A stretch of 64,000 bases of DNA. It comes from Nocardia nova NBRC 15556 (GTDB lineage: Bacteria > Actinomycetota > Actinomycetes > Mycobacteriales > Mycobacteriaceae). Each line of letters begins with the position of its first letter. Positions within the stretch are counted from its first letter, which is position 1. Below, in pieces: positions 51,647-60,623 of the stretch. The notes under the pieces were generated by a model. It made no database searches. It was not told the DNA's origin and worked only from the letters and a program-made list of their open reading frames with translations. Made by a program: the position numbers and the translations under genes. The DNA lies in the NCBI RefSeq assembly GCF_001613005.1, contig NZ_BDBN01000001.1, positions 1 to 64,000 of the forward strand. The letters are read 5' to 3'.

Positions 51647-52411
51647 TCATCGCGACGGGCGTGGGCGATGGTGCTCGCTCACCTGTCGCGACCGCGGTGT
51701 CAGCGCGCCGCGGATCTCGGCGGCCGCCGCCCGCACCCGCGGTGCGATGCGCCGCAGCGCCGCCGGACGATCACAGACGACACCCACGGCCGCCGACGCG
51801 TCGACGGCCACGGCCACCGCGGCCAGTCCGGATCCGAATTCGGCGTCGTCGTAATCGGTTGCGTGGCAGGCGATTCGGTGCAGCCTGCGGTGTAGTTCAG
51901 GGAGATCGACGCCGGGCTCGATATCGGTTACCCGCGCCTCGACATCCTCCGGCGGCAGGTGGGCCAGCGCGACCCGGCCGAGGGTGCTGCGATGCGCCGC
52001 CACCCGGGTCCCGACCCGGGTGGGCACCGCCGTCGCCGCCCGGCCGCCGAGTTTGTCGAGGTAGAGCACCTCGCCGCCGTCGAGGGCGCCGAGATGGACG
52101 ACGGCCGCGGTGGCCAGTAGCAATTCGTGCAGAATCGGCGCCGCGCAGGCACGTAACCGGGACAGCCGCGCGGTGTCGGCGTTCCATGTGCGGACGCGCC
52201 GGCCCAGCGCATAACCGTCCGCACTGTGGGTGAGCCACTCCAGCTGGATGAGCTGCCGCACGATCCGATGCACGGTGGCGCGCGGCAGCCGGGTCCGGAC
52301 GGCGATCTGGCCGAGCGTCAGGTGGCGATCCGGTGCCTGGAACAGATCCATCACCAAGGTGGCGCGCTCGAGCATCGTCAAAGGCAGCTGAGCTGCGGCT
52401 ACCTCGGACAT
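51647..52411 (-). CDS. IclR-family transcriptional regulator
   Basis: A 254-residue regulator. The helix-turn-helix is HLTLGQIAVRTRLPRATVHRIVRQLIQLEWL. The C-terminal effector domain has GEVLYLDKLGG and, later, DYDDAEFGSGLAAVAVAV, both typical of IclR. IclR proteins control aromatic and other catabolic genes in response to a small ligand. No catabolic operon is directly adjacent, so the target is unknown. Start ATG 52411 has no competing upstream site. Confidence 0.88.
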   Translation of the reverse strand: MSEVAAAQLPLTMLERATLVMDLFQAPDRHLTLGQIAVRTRLPRATVHRIVRQLIQLEWLTHSADGYALGRRVRTWNADTARLSRLRACAAPILHELLLATAAVVHLGALDGGEVLYLDKLGGRAATAVPTRVGTRVAAHRSTLGRVALAHLPPEDVEARVTDIEPGVDLPELHRRLHRIACHATDYDDAEFGSGLAAVAVAVDASAAVGVVCDRPAALRRIAPRVRAAAAEIRGALTPRSRQVSEHHRPRPSR

Positions 52412-52474
52412 GTACCGATGGTAGAAGTCACTCGCGCCGCGCGAGGGCCACGTTATCCATTCGGTACGCCGAGC

Positions 52475-53209
52475 TCACCCGCCGGATCCGGACGCCGATC
52501 CGGCGCCGAGGCCGTTCGCGGACCCGCTGGGCAGTTGCAGTTGAGCGTCCGGTGCGCCGGTGCCGTTCGGGTCGAGCATTCCGCCCTGGCCGGCGTAGGG
52601 GCTTCGGCCCGGCGGCGCCTGCAGCACCGTGAGGTAATTCCACAGTCCCGCCGCGAGCGCACCCCCGCCGACCAGGACCGTCCCGAAGACACCGCCCGCA
52701 CCCGCGAACGCCAGGACGGCCGCCGGAATCGTCGCCAGGCAGCCGGGGCCGACCACCAGGCAGGTACTCGCTCCGACCGCGGCGCCGATGAGGGCGCCCA
52801 GCACGGTGCCGACGACCGTCCCGATCACGGGGCCGCGCGACATGACGGTCGCGAAATCGTCGAGCGCCAACTGATTCTCCATCGCGGAAGCCGCGGGGCG
52901 TCTCGCGATATCCGGTGTCATCGTGAGCGTGCGCCCGCCGTCGCCGACGCGGGTAGCGATGCGGTGGGCGGTGCCGTCCAAGGTGAAGCTCGCCGGCAGC
53001 GTCGTGACGGGAGTGCCGCCCACGGTGACGCGGGCGGAACCGTCGTCACCCGCGCTGAACGTACCGGCGGCGAAGCCGCTGAGAACGACGGCGCCAGAGG
53101 TGGTTTCGATGCTCGGAGCCGGTGGCTCGGCGGTCGCGGTGGCGACGGTGACGGATGCGGCCAAGGCCGCGGTGGCCGCGGTGAGCACGGCAATCGTACG
53201 GCTGGACAT
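52475..53209 (-). CDS. Exported protein with glycine-zipper segment (paralogue 1)
   Basis: A 244-residue secreted or surface protein. Signal peptide with AxA site (ATA before EPP); a beta-rich domain of about 90 residues with GTFSAGDDGSARVTVGG; a conserved MENQLALDDF; then a Gly/Ala-rich hydrophobic region (TVVGTVLGALIGAAVGAST) with two Cys, which could insert in a membrane. It ends with a Gly/Ser-rich tail. The neighbour at 53225-53926 has the same order of parts, so the two arose by duplication. Function unknown; this type is common in Nocardia-like genomes as far as I recall. Confidence 0.78.
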   Translation of the reverse strand: MSSRTIAVLTAATAALAASVTVATATAEPPAPSIETTSGAVVLSGFAAGTFSAGDDGSARVTVGGTPVTTLPASFTLDGTAHRIATRVGDGGRTLTMTPDIARRPAASAMENQLALDDFATVMSRGPVIGTVVGTVLGALIGAAVGASTCLVVGPGCLATIPAAVLAFAGAGGVFGTVLVGGGALAAGLWNYLTVLQAPPGRSPYAGQGGMLDPNGTGAPDAQLQLPSGSANGLGAGSASGSGG

Positions 53210-53224
53210 CTGCGCCTCCCACGC

Positions 53225-53926
53225 TCAGCGACCGGTATCCGGCACACCCGGCCGGCCACGCAGATCGGGGGCGTATTCGCTGGTTCCCGGAGGAGCCAGC
53301 AGCGTGGTGACGTAGCGGTAGAGCCCCGCCGCGGTGGCGGGACCGCCGCCCAGTACCAGTCCCGCGACGCCGCCCGCGGCTCCCGCGAGGCTGACGATCG
53401 GCAGCACGGCGACCACACAGCCGACGCTCAACACCGCACACGAGGCACCCGCCAGGGCGATCCCGAGCCCGATGCCGAGGACCGCGCCCACCGCCGTGCC
53501 GATCAGCGCGCCGACCGAGGTGCCGATACTGACCGCGTTGACCAGGTCGTTCATCGCGAGTTGATTCTCCAGCGGCGAGGCGACCGGGGTCGGGGCGTCG
53601 CGGCGCAGGCCCGCGGTCTCCGGTGTCAGCGTGAGAGTCGTCGCATCCCCGCCGATCCGCGCGTGGATCGGCATGTGCTGGTCGCCGATCGCATAGGCGA
53701 GCGGCAGGGCATCGAGCACGCGGCCCTCATCGTCACGGACAGTGACCGCGGTGCCGTCGGGATCGACGGCGAAGCGGCCGTTGGTCAATTCGACTGTCAC
53801 CGAGCCGGTATCGGTCGATGCGGCACGGTAGGCGACCACCGCCGGGGCCGGATCGGCCGCCGCGGTCCCCGCCGCGGCCAGTGTCGCGGCGCAGATCGCC
53901 ACTGTCGTCGAGATCCGAATCTTCAT
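53225..53926 (-). CDS. Exported protein with glycine-zipper segment (paralogue 2)
   Basis: A 233-residue exported protein built like its neighbour: signal peptide with AxA (AAA before DPA), a beta domain with GRFAVDPDGTAVTVRDDEG, LENQLAMNDL and a long Gly/Ala-rich hydrophobic stretch (GTSVGALIGTAVGAVLGIGLG) with two Cys, then a VTTLLAPPGTSEYAP end that parallels VLQAPPGRSPYAG in the other copy. ATG 53926 is chosen so that the signal peptide is N-terminal. Fifteen bases separate it from the second copy, so both are likely co-expressed. Confidence 0.78.
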   Translation of the reverse strand: MKIRISTTVAICAATLAAAGTAAADPAPAVVAYRAASTDTGSVTVELTNGRFAVDPDGTAVTVRDDEGRVLDALPLAYAIGDQHMPIHARIGGDATTLTLTPETAGLRRDAPTPVASPLENQLAMNDLVNAVSIGTSVGALIGTAVGAVLGIGLGIALAGASCAVLSVGCVVAVLPIVSLAGAAGGVAGLVLGGGPATAAGLYRYVTTLLAPPGTSEYAPDLRGRPGVPDTGR

Positions 53927-54057
53927 GGGGCGCCCCCTCGTCTCGATCCACCGGGCGCTCGTGACGCCCGGCCCCGGTCCGGGTGCGGTGTCGCGCACGA
54001 CGTGCGGGGAGCCGGACCGTAGCGCGGCGGATTCGGAAGCGTCCGAAGGCGTCTCGC

Positions 54058-54903
54058 TCAGCGAGACAGTTTCTCCGTCGTGGCCGGAAGCCCGGCCAGG
54101 AAGGTGGTGATCGCCGAGGTGACCGTTTCCGGATCCTCGACCATCGGCAGATGTCCGCAGTCGCTGAGCACGAGACGCTCACGGGGGCGCAATGTTTCGT
54201 CGAGCCGGGCGCCGGCGGCGGCCGAGAGGATCCGATTGCGCCGGCCCCAGACGGTGCAGATCGGCGGGAACTCGGGGCCCGGAGTGAAGTCGTCGAGTGC
54301 GGCGAAAGCGGGAAAGTCCTGTACCAGCCGGTCGAGCGCGAGCAGGCGGCCGCGATCGGCCCAATGTGATTGCAGGCGTGGGTCGTTCTGCAATTTCCGG
54401 TCGCGTCCGCGCGGTCCCAGCTGAGTGGCGACGATCCATGCGACGAGGGGTTTCGGCAGCGAGAGCCGCCGGGCCAACGGCGCGAGCGGCACGAACCGGT
54501 CGAACCACATCAGCGGCGCCTGATCTCCGTGCCGCACGGTATTCCAGGTGAGCGGATTGATCAGCACCAATCCGCGCACCCGCGCCGGATCACCGATCGC
54601 GAAACTCAGCGACGCCGCACTGCCCAGGCAATTCCCGACCAGTATCACCCGGTTCAGCCGGTACTCGTCGAGAAAGGCCCGCACCATGGCCACATAATCG
54701 GCGAGCCGATACCCGTGCGGTTGCTCCGATTCTCCGTAGCCGGGCAGGTCCAAGGCGAACACCTCGTATTCGCCCCGCAACGCGGCCATCTGCTCGTCCC
54801 AGATCCGCCGCTGGGCGCCCGCATTGTGGAGGAAGACGACCGGATCGCCGTGGCCGGCGCGGTCGTACACCACGCGCCGCCCCTGATATTCGAATTCCGC
54901 CAC
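54058..54903 (-). CDS. Alpha/beta-hydrolase-fold protein with Cys at the nucleophile
   Basis: A 281-residue protein with a standard fold: oxyanion-hole region FLHNAGAQRRIWDEQ, nucleophile elbow VGNCLGSAAS and C-terminal His251 in CGHLPMVE. Residue 92, expected to be Ser, is Cys. The acid position usually seen as WGxxD reads WGRRN (Asn223), so the triad would be Cys-Asn-His. Such changes occur in members that are not simple esterases. Cys nucleophiles occur in dienelactone hydrolases. Substrate unknown. It is separated from the DoxX-like gene by about 70 bases. Confidence 0.82.
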   Translation of the reverse strand: MAEFEYQGRRVVYDRAGHGDPVVFLHNAGAQRRIWDEQMAALRGEYEVFALDLPGYGESEQPHGYRLADYVAMVRAFLDEYRLNRVILVGNCLGSAASLSFAIGDPARVRGLVLINPLTWNTVRHGDQAPLMWFDRFVPLAPLARRLSLPKPLVAWIVATQLGPRGRDRKLQNDPRLQSHWADRGRLLALDRLVQDFPAFAALDDFTPGPEFPPICTVWGRRNRILSAAAGARLDETLRPRERLVLSDCGHLPMVEDPETVTSAITTFLAGLPATTEKLSR

Positions 54904-54976
54904 GACGACTCCTCACTTCTACGAACATCGATGTTCGTGAGTGGGTACGGTACCGCACCCGCGCCGAAAATGCGGG

Positions 54977-55324
54977 TCAGCGGGCCAATTGCAAGGCCAG
55001 GGTCGCGGCGGCCGGGATCAGATACAGCGCCGGGAAGATCGTGGTTCCGTAGGAATGGGCTCGTACCGTGGTTGCCATCGCGCCGAGGAAATACAGAATC
55101 AATCCCACGGCCGCGGCCACCCCGATCGCCGGGACGAAGAAGCCCACGACGAGTCCCAGCGCCCCGGCGGATTTGGCCAGGGCGAGCCAGTTCCACCAGC
55201 TTCGCGGCACGCCGTATTGATTCAGCGGTTCCACGACGAATTCGCTCTTGTTGAACAGTGAGTAGCCGGAGAAGCCGATCCACAGTGCGGCCGCTGCGCC
55301 GACGATGTAATACGCGATGTCCAT
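54977..55324 (-). CDS. DoxX-like membrane protein
   Basis: A 115-residue protein with four membrane helices, the usual DoxX/DoxD layout: AYYIVGAAAALWIGFSGYSLF, LALAKSAGALGLVVGFFVPAIG, GVAAAVGLILYFLGAMATTV and FPALYLIPAAATLALQL. ATG 55324 (MDIAYY) is preferred; the upstream extension is Arg/Pro-rich. DoxX-like proteins are linked to redox and oxidative-stress complexes, but this short form has no defined role. Confidence 0.75.
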   Translation of the reverse strand: MDIAYYIVGAAAALWIGFSGYSLFNKSEFVVEPLNQYGVPRSWWNWLALAKSAGALGLVVGFFVPAIGVAAAVGLILYFLGAMATTVRAHSYGTTIFPALYLIPAAATLALQLAR

Positions 55325-55382
55325 GCCGGTGTGACGATGCGGCGGGCCGCGGTGTGACATGCAGCCGGGAGCGATGGTGCGA

Positions 55383-55802
55383 TCAGCGTCGCTGCAAGGT
55401 GAATCCCGCGAGCGAATACGGGGCGTCGATCGAGGTCGCGGCGGCATTCACGGTGCCTTCCCAATAACCCTGCGGTGCGTCGACGGCGCGCAGGTCCAAA
55501 CCCGTCGGCATCCCCTCGAACGTCACGTAGGTCTCATCGGGGCCGGCCGCGTTCTGGCGGCCGGTCTTCGAGGAATTCCCGCACACCAGCGTCACGGTCG
55601 CACCGTCGACGAAGACCTGCAGGTCGCAGTTGTGCACGGGTGAGCCGACCAAATTGTCGGGGTGCTGGGTGATGTGGTAGGTCCCGGCCGGAAGGATCCC
55701 GTTGCGGGGAACTCCGAGGTCGTCGGCAAAGGCGGCGGCCGGCACCGCGGAAAGGGTGGCGGCGGCGAGTGCGGCTCCGGCCGCGGCGCGTCGAACATTC
55801 AT
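55383..55802 (-). CDS. Small exported protein
   Basis: A 139-residue exported protein. The signal peptide (MNVRRAAAGAALAAATLSAV) ends at AFA before DDL. The mature part is beta-rich with two Cys (HNCDLQVFVDGATVTLVCG) likely joined by a disulfide. There is no lipobox or cell-wall signal. I do not recognise the family. ATG 55802 is chosen to place the signal peptide first. Confidence 0.7.
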   Translation of the reverse strand: MNVRRAAAGAALAAATLSAVPAAAFADDLGVPRNGILPAGTYHITQHPDNLVGSPVHNCDLQVFVDGATVTLVCGNSSKTGRQNAAGPDETYVTFEGMPTGLDLRAVDAPQGYWEGTVNAAATSIDAPYSLAGFTLQRR

Positions 55803-56173
55803 GGTCCGGCTCCCATCGGTCGATCCATCGAAATCAGCCGGATGCCGGAGTCGTCTCGGGCAACCGGGTCGCTCTGATGGGAGGATTCCCCGCTCCCGCA
55901 AACGAAACCAGCGGCGCGGACATCGGCGCGGTGGCGTCGCCTGCGTCTGGCTATCACCGTGTGGACCGGCTAATGATGTCCCGAGATGTTAAGTTCCAAG
56001 TCCCGTTGCGGTAAGTATTTGCGCCTGTCTGCGCCTACCGTTGAACGCATCACCCGGTGCCGGACTCGGCGGCGAGCGAACCGCCCGACCGGACGCACCG
56101 AGACAGTGCGGACCGTGGATCGCGAGCCCTCGCGGCGTCGATGCTCCGGTCCTGTCGGAAGAGGAGATGTCCT
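55803..56173. other. Divergent intergenic region before the catabolic operon
   Basis: 371 bases between the exported protein and the quinone oxidoreductase, read in opposite directions. No gene is apparent. A direct repeat, GCGCCT twice ten bases apart, lies at about 56021-56036. It likely holds the promoter of the operon. Confidence 0.45.
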
Positions 56174-57166
56174 GTGCCACAAGCCTTTCGTTACTACGAG
56201 ACCGGAGCGCCCGAGGTGCTGCGGTGGGAGCGCGTGGAAGTCGGCGATCCGGGGCCGAACGAGGTGCGGATTCGCCACCGTGCCGTGGGCCTGAACTTCG
56301 CCGACACCTATTTCCGTACCGGGCTGTACCCGGCGCCGCTGCCCGCGGGCATGGGCGTGGAGGGCGCGGGTGTGATCGAGGCGGTGGGCCCGGGTGTCAC
56401 CGACTTCGCTCCGGGCGACCGGGTGACCTATACGGGTAGTCCGCTGGGGGCCTACAGCACGGAGCGGGTGATGCCGGCCGAACATCTGATCGCACTTCCG
56501 GACGGCATCGGCTTCGACACCGCGGCGGCGATGACCATGCGCGGCCTCACGGCGGCGTATCTGCTGCGCCGCATCCACCCGCTGCGTCCGGGCGATGCGG
56601 TGTTGCTGCACGCCGCCGCGGGCGGGGTCGGCCTGATCTTCACCCAATGGGCAAAGCTGTTGGGTATCACCGTGATCGGCACCGTCTCCTCCGACAGGAA
56701 GGCCGAGATCGCGCGGGACCACGGGTGCGATCACGTGATCGTGTACACCCGCGAGGATGTCGCCGAGCGCGTGCGTGAACTCACCGGCGGCGCCGGCGTC
56801 CGGGTCGTCTACGACAGCATCGGCAAGACGACCTTCGACTCCTCGCTGAATTCGCTGGCGCGACGCGGGCTGCTGGTGTGTTTCGGCACGGCCTCGGGTC
56901 CGGTGCCGCCGATCGACGCGATGAGCCTGGCCGTCAAGGGGTCGTTGTTCGTGACCCGGCCGGCCCTGGCCGATTACATCGCCGACCCGGCCGAGCGCGC
57001 CGAACTGGCCGGCGAGCTGTTCGCCCACGTCGCGGCGGGACGCATCCGCATCGACATCAATCAGCGCTACGAACTCGCGGACGCGGTGGCCGCGCACCGC
57101 GATCTGGAACAGGGCACGAGCATCGGCTCGTCGGTCTTCACCGTGGGCCGGGAAGGACAGTCATGA
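56174..57166 (+). CDS. NADPH:quinone oxidoreductase (zinc-free MDR family)
   Basis: A 330-residue medium-chain reductase. GLNFADTYFRTGLYP and the nucleotide loop HAAAGGVGLIFTQWAKLLG identify the QOR family; there are no zinc ligands. It reduces quinones or reactive enones with NADPH. GTG 56174 has GAGGAG seven bases upstream and is the better start than upstream ATG frames. It overlaps the dioxygenase gene by ATGA and opens a five- or six-gene operon. Confidence 0.9.
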   Translation: MPQAFRYYETGAPEVLRWERVEVGDPGPNEVRIRHRAVGLNFADTYFRTGLYPAPLPAGMGVEGAGVIEAVGPGVTDFAPGDRVTYTGSPLGAYSTERVMPAEHLIALPDGIGFDTAAAMTMRGLTAAYLLRRIHPLRPGDAVLLHAAAGGVGLIFTQWAKLLGITVIGTVSSDRKAEIARDHGCDHVIVYTREDVAERVRELTGGAGVRVVYDSIGKTTFDSSLNSLARRGLLVCFGTASGPVPPIDAMSLAVKGSLFVTRPALADYIADPAERAELAGELFAHVAAGRIRIDINQRYELADAVAAHRDLEQGTSIGSSVFTVGREGQS

Positions 57167-58056
57167 CAAGCATTGCCCCCGTGCATCTTTCGGCGCGCTC
57201 CGCGCCGTTCGGAGTGCGTCCGCTCACCTGCGCCATCGGCGCGGAATTGTTCGATCTGGACCTGGCCGAGGTGGCGCGCGACGACGCTCTGTTCGCCGCC
57301 CTGAAGCAATTGCTGCTCGAGTACAAGGTGCTGTTCTTCCGCGATCAGAATATCAGTCGCGCCGAACATGTCGCGCTCGCAGAGCGTTTCGGGCCACTGG
57401 AGGACCACCCCGTCCTGGGCAGCGACCCCGAACATCCCGGCCTGGTTCGCATCTACAAGGACCTCGACAGCGCGCCGGAACACTACGAGAACGCCTTCCA
57501 CTGCGACGCGACCTGGCGGGAGGCTCCGCCCATGGGATGTGTGCTGCGCTGCGTCGAAACGCCGGCCGTCGGCGGCGACACCATCTGGGTGAATATGGCC
57601 GAGGCGTATCGCCGCCTGCCCGAATCGGTGCGCTCGCGGATCGCGGGCTTGCGTGCCCGTCATTCCATCGAGGCGAGCTTCGGCGCGATGCGTCCGGACG
57701 CCGAACGCCTGCGGCTGCACGAACAGTTCCCGGATGCGGAACACCCGGTCGTGCGCACACACCCGGAAACCGGCGAGAAGGTGTTGTTCGTCAACGCGTT
57801 CACCACACATTTCGTCAATTACCACACGCCGGAGAATGTGCGGTTCGGCATCGACTACGCCCCCGGCGCATCGGAACTGCTGAACTACCTCGTCCGGCAG
57901 GCGAGCGTTCCCGAATATCAGGTCCGCTGGCGGTGGACCGAGAACAGCTTCGCCATCTGGGACAACCGCTGCACCCAGCATTACGCCGTGCAGGACTACT
58001 TCCCCGACGTTCGCAAGATGGAGCGCGCCGGAATCATCGGCGACAAGCCCTTCTGA
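57163..58056 (+). CDS. TauD/TfdA-family Fe(II)/2-oxoglutarate dioxygenase
   Basis: A 297-residue dioxygenase that hydroxylates a substrate next to a heteroatom or carboxyl group while converting 2-oxoglutarate to succinate. The metal site is His113, Asp115 (HCD) and His273 (CTQH). GGDTIWVNMAEAY is a typical family segment. It overlaps the oxidoreductase stop by ATGA. In this operon it may hydroxylate the substrate whose keto form is then cut by the BKACE enzyme; the succinate it makes could feed the CoA transferase as succinyl-CoA. Confidence 0.88.
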   Translation: MTSIAPVHLSARSAPFGVRPLTCAIGAELFDLDLAEVARDDALFAALKQLLLEYKVLFFRDQNISRAEHVALAERFGPLEDHPVLGSDPEHPGLVRIYKDLDSAPEHYENAFHCDATWREAPPMGCVLRCVETPAVGGDTIWVNMAEAYRRLPESVRSRIAGLRARHSIEASFGAMRPDAERLRLHEQFPDAEHPVVRTHPETGEKVLFVNAFTTHFVNYHTPENVRFGIDYAPGASELLNYLVRQASVPEYQVRWRWTENSFAIWDNRCTQHYAVQDYFPDVRKMERAGIIGDKPF

Positions 58057-58113
58057 AGTCACTGAACCACAGTCTATTTCGATACAGCAGCCTATTTCGA
58101 TCGGAGTACAGCC

Positions 58114-59166
58114 ATGCATTTCCACGACGACGCCTTGTTCCCGGAGAACCAGGAGAAGCTGGTCATCACCAGCGCGCCGTACGGGCCGGAATGGGAGCCC
58201 GACGATTTCCGCGAGGATCTGCCGCTGACCATGGAGGAACATGTCCAGCAAGCCGTCGACTGCTACGAGGCCGGCGCCACCGTGCTGCACATCCACGTGC
58301 GTGAACTCGACGGCAAGGGTTCCAAGCGCCTGTCGAAGTTCAACGAGCTGCTGGCCGGGCTGCGCGAGGCCGTCCCCGAGATGATCCTGCAGGTGGGCGG
58401 ATCGATTTCGTTCGCGCCGGAAGGTGAAGGCGCCGAGGCGAAGTGGCTGTCCGACGACACCCGCCACATGCTGGCCGAACTCGATCCGAAGCCGGATCAG
58501 GTGACGATCGCGATCAACACCAGTCAGATGAACATCATGGAGTTGATGACCGCCGACGATATCGCCGGCACCTCGATGCAGCGGCCGGAACTGGCCGAGG
58601 CCTACCGGGAGATGACCGTCCCGGCCGGACCGGCGTGGGTGGCCGAACATCTGCGTCGCCTGCAGGGCGCGGGGATCCAGCCGCATTTCCAGCTGTCGAG
58701 CATTCCGCAGCTCGAGACGGTCGAGCGGCTGATCCGTCGCGGCGTGTACACGGGTCCGCTGAATCTGACATGGGTCGGCATCGGGGGCGGCTTCGACGGA
58801 CCGAATCCCTACAACATCATGAATTTCATTCAGCGCGTCCCCGACGGGGCTTGCCTGACCCTCGAGACGCTGATGCGCTCGGTGCTGCCGGTCAACGCGA
58901 TGGCGATCGCCATGGGACTGCACACGCGCTGCGGTAACGAGGACACCATCTGGGGGCGCAAGGGGGAGAAGTTCACCTCGGTGCAGCAGATCCAGCAGCT
59001 TGTCCGCATCGCCGGTGAACTGGGCCGCGAGGTCGCCACCGCCAAGGATGCGCGTGAGATCTACAAGATCGGCACCACCTACGCCGACGCCGACGAAACC
59101 CTCGCCCGGCTCGGCTACGCCCCCAACCGCAGGCCCGGCCAGGTCGGCTTCACCCACCACGCCTGA
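58114..59166 (+). CDS. BKACE beta-keto acid cleavage enzyme (DUF849)
   Basis: A 350-residue TIM-barrel enzyme. The zinc pair is His59-x-His61 (LHIHVRE), and the family's LVITSAPYGPEW and NLTWVGIGGGFDGPNP are present. BKACE enzymes take a beta-keto acid and acetyl-CoA and give acetoacetate and a new acyl-CoA. The 3-oxoacid CoA-transferase genes downstream can then recover acetoacetate, which strongly supports that reaction. The substrate is unknown; known ones include 3-dehydrocarnitine and 3-keto-5-aminohexanoate. Confidence 0.9.
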   Translation: MHFHDDALFPENQEKLVITSAPYGPEWEPDDFREDLPLTMEEHVQQAVDCYEAGATVLHIHVRELDGKGSKRLSKFNELLAGLREAVPEMILQVGGSISFAPEGEGAEAKWLSDDTRHMLAELDPKPDQVTIAINTSQMNIMELMTADDIAGTSMQRPELAEAYREMTVPAGPAWVAEHLRRLQGAGIQPHFQLSSIPQLETVERLIRRGVYTGPLNLTWVGIGGGFDGPNPYNIMNFIQRVPDGACLTLETLMRSVLPVNAMAIAMGLHTRCGNEDTIWGRKGEKFTSVQQIQQLVRIAGELGREVATAKDAREIYKIGTTYADADETLARLGYAPNRRPGQVGFTHHA

Positions 59167-59256
59167 GTGGACGTACTCCGTGGGGCGGTCCACCGGCTCC
59201 GCCCGCCGGGCCTCCGTGCTCGGCCACACCGACTTGCAGAAAGGAGTTGCAGCACA

Positions 59257-59856
59257 GTGCACACTGCCCTCGACCCGACCGTGGTGATCGTGCCGGGCCT
59301 GCGTGATCACGTTCCCGATCACTGGCAGACGAAACTCGCCGCGACGCTGGAGCGGGTACGTATCGTGCCACCGCTCGAGCAGGACGGAATCGGCCTCGCG
59401 GCGCGGGTACAAGCCCTGGATCGGGTGCTGTCGGACGTGGCCGGGCCGGTGGTACTGGTGGCCCACAGTGCAGGCGTGATGATCACCGTGCACTGGGCAC
59501 AACAACCGACCCGCGATGTTCACAGTGCGCTGCTGGCCACTCCGGCCGATATCGAAAAGCCCTTTCCTCCCGGCTATCCGACGACCGAGCAACTGGACGC
59601 CGACGGCTGGTTGCCGATTCCGCGGCGCCGGCTGCCGTTTCCGAGCATCGTCGCGGCGAGCACCACCGATCCGCTGGCATCCTTCCGGCGGGTGGCCGGT
59701 ATGGCGGAGGCATGGGGCAGCCGGCTGGTCGACCTGGGCGATGTCGGACATCTCAATCCGGCGTCGGGTTTCGGACCCTGGGACCGCGCCGGGGAACTGC
59801 TGCGGGCGGCCGTCGACCTGGCCCGCCCGTCCGCGGTCGGTCGGGAGGCGCGATGA
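59257..59856 (+). CDS. RBBP9/YdeN-type serine hydrolase
   Basis: A 199-residue small alpha/beta hydrolase. VVIVPGLRDHVPDHWQ at the start, nucleophile Ser in LVAHSAGVM, and catalytic His in DVGHLNPASG are as in the family. GTG 59257 has AAGGAG ten bases upstream. It overlaps the CoA transferase A gene as ATGA. In the operon it could hydrolyse a thioester or ester intermediate. Confidence 0.82.
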   Translation: MHTALDPTVVIVPGLRDHVPDHWQTKLAATLERVRIVPPLEQDGIGLAARVQALDRVLSDVAGPVVLVAHSAGVMITVHWAQQPTRDVHSALLATPADIEKPFPPGYPTTEQLDADGWLPIPRRRLPFPSIVAASTTDPLASFRRVAGMAEAWGSRLVDLGDVGHLNPASGFGPWDRAGELLRAAVDLARPSAVGREAR

Positions 59857-60623
59857 CCGAGGTGATCATGTCGGCGGCGGCAGCGGTCGCCGACATCTCC
59901 TCCGGATCCTCGCTGGCGGTGGGCGGGTTCGGGTTGTGCGGCATCCCGGAGACGTTGATCGAGGCGGTCGCCGCCGCCGGAGCCGACGAACTCGCCGTCG
60001 TGTCCAACAATTGCGGCACGACGGCGTACGGCTTGGGAATTCTGCTGGCGGACAAGCGAGTACGCCGCGTCACCGCCTCCTATGTCGGTGAGAACGCGGA
60101 ATTCGCCCGGCAGTATCTGTCGGGCGAACTCGAAGTCGAGCTCACTCCGCAGGGCACTCTCGCCGAACGGCTGCGCGCCGGCGGAGCGGGTATCCCCGCC
60201 TTCTACACACCGGCCGGCGTCGGCACGCTGATCGCCGACGGCGGAATGCCGTGGCGCTTCGGGCCGAACGGCAGCGTGGCGGTCGCGTCGCCGCCGAAGC
60301 CGGTGGCCACCTTCGCGGGGCCTGCCGGCCCGAAACCCTATGTGCTGGAGGAGGCGATCACCACCGACTTCGCCCTGGTGCACGCGCTCATCGGCGACAC
60401 CGCCGGCAATCTGGTCTTCGACAAATCGGCGCGCAACTTCAATCCGCTGGTCGCGGCGGCGGGCCGGATTTGTATCGCCGAGGTCGAAACGGTCGTTCCC
60501 GCAGGCGATCTCGACCCGGACCGGATTCACCTGCCCGGCATCTTCGTCGATCGCATCGTGCCCGCCGGGCCGGCCCGGGGTCGCATCGAGAAGCGGACCG
60601 TACGGAGCGAGGAGAGGAAATGA
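59853..60623 (+). CDS. scoA: 3-oxoacid CoA-transferase subunit A
   Basis: A 256-residue subunit of the family that moves CoA from succinyl-CoA to acetoacetate. Motifs [13 protein letters not shown] near the N-terminus and [13 protein letters not shown] are present. It overlaps the hydrolase by ATGA and the B subunit by ATGA, so both subunits are made in step. The likely role is salvage of acetoacetate made by the BKACE enzyme. Confidence 0.93.
   Translation: MTEVIMSAAAAVADISSGSSLAVGGFGLCGIPETLIEAVAAAGADELAVVSNNCGTTAYGLGILLADKRVRRVTASYVGENAEFARQYLSGELEVELTPQGTLAERLRAGGAGIPAFYTPAGVGTLIADGGMPWRFGPNGSVAVASPPKPVATFAGPAGPKPYVLEEAITTDFALVHALIGDTAGNLVFDKSARNFNPLVAAAGRICIAEVETVVPAGDLDPDRIHLPGIFVDRIVPAGPARGRIEKRTVRSEERK

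Noticed and set aside
57067..59751. An 894-codon open frame on the minus strand
   Set aside because: Antisense to the dioxygenase and BKACE genes, which have clear motifs on the plus strand. No domain is visible.
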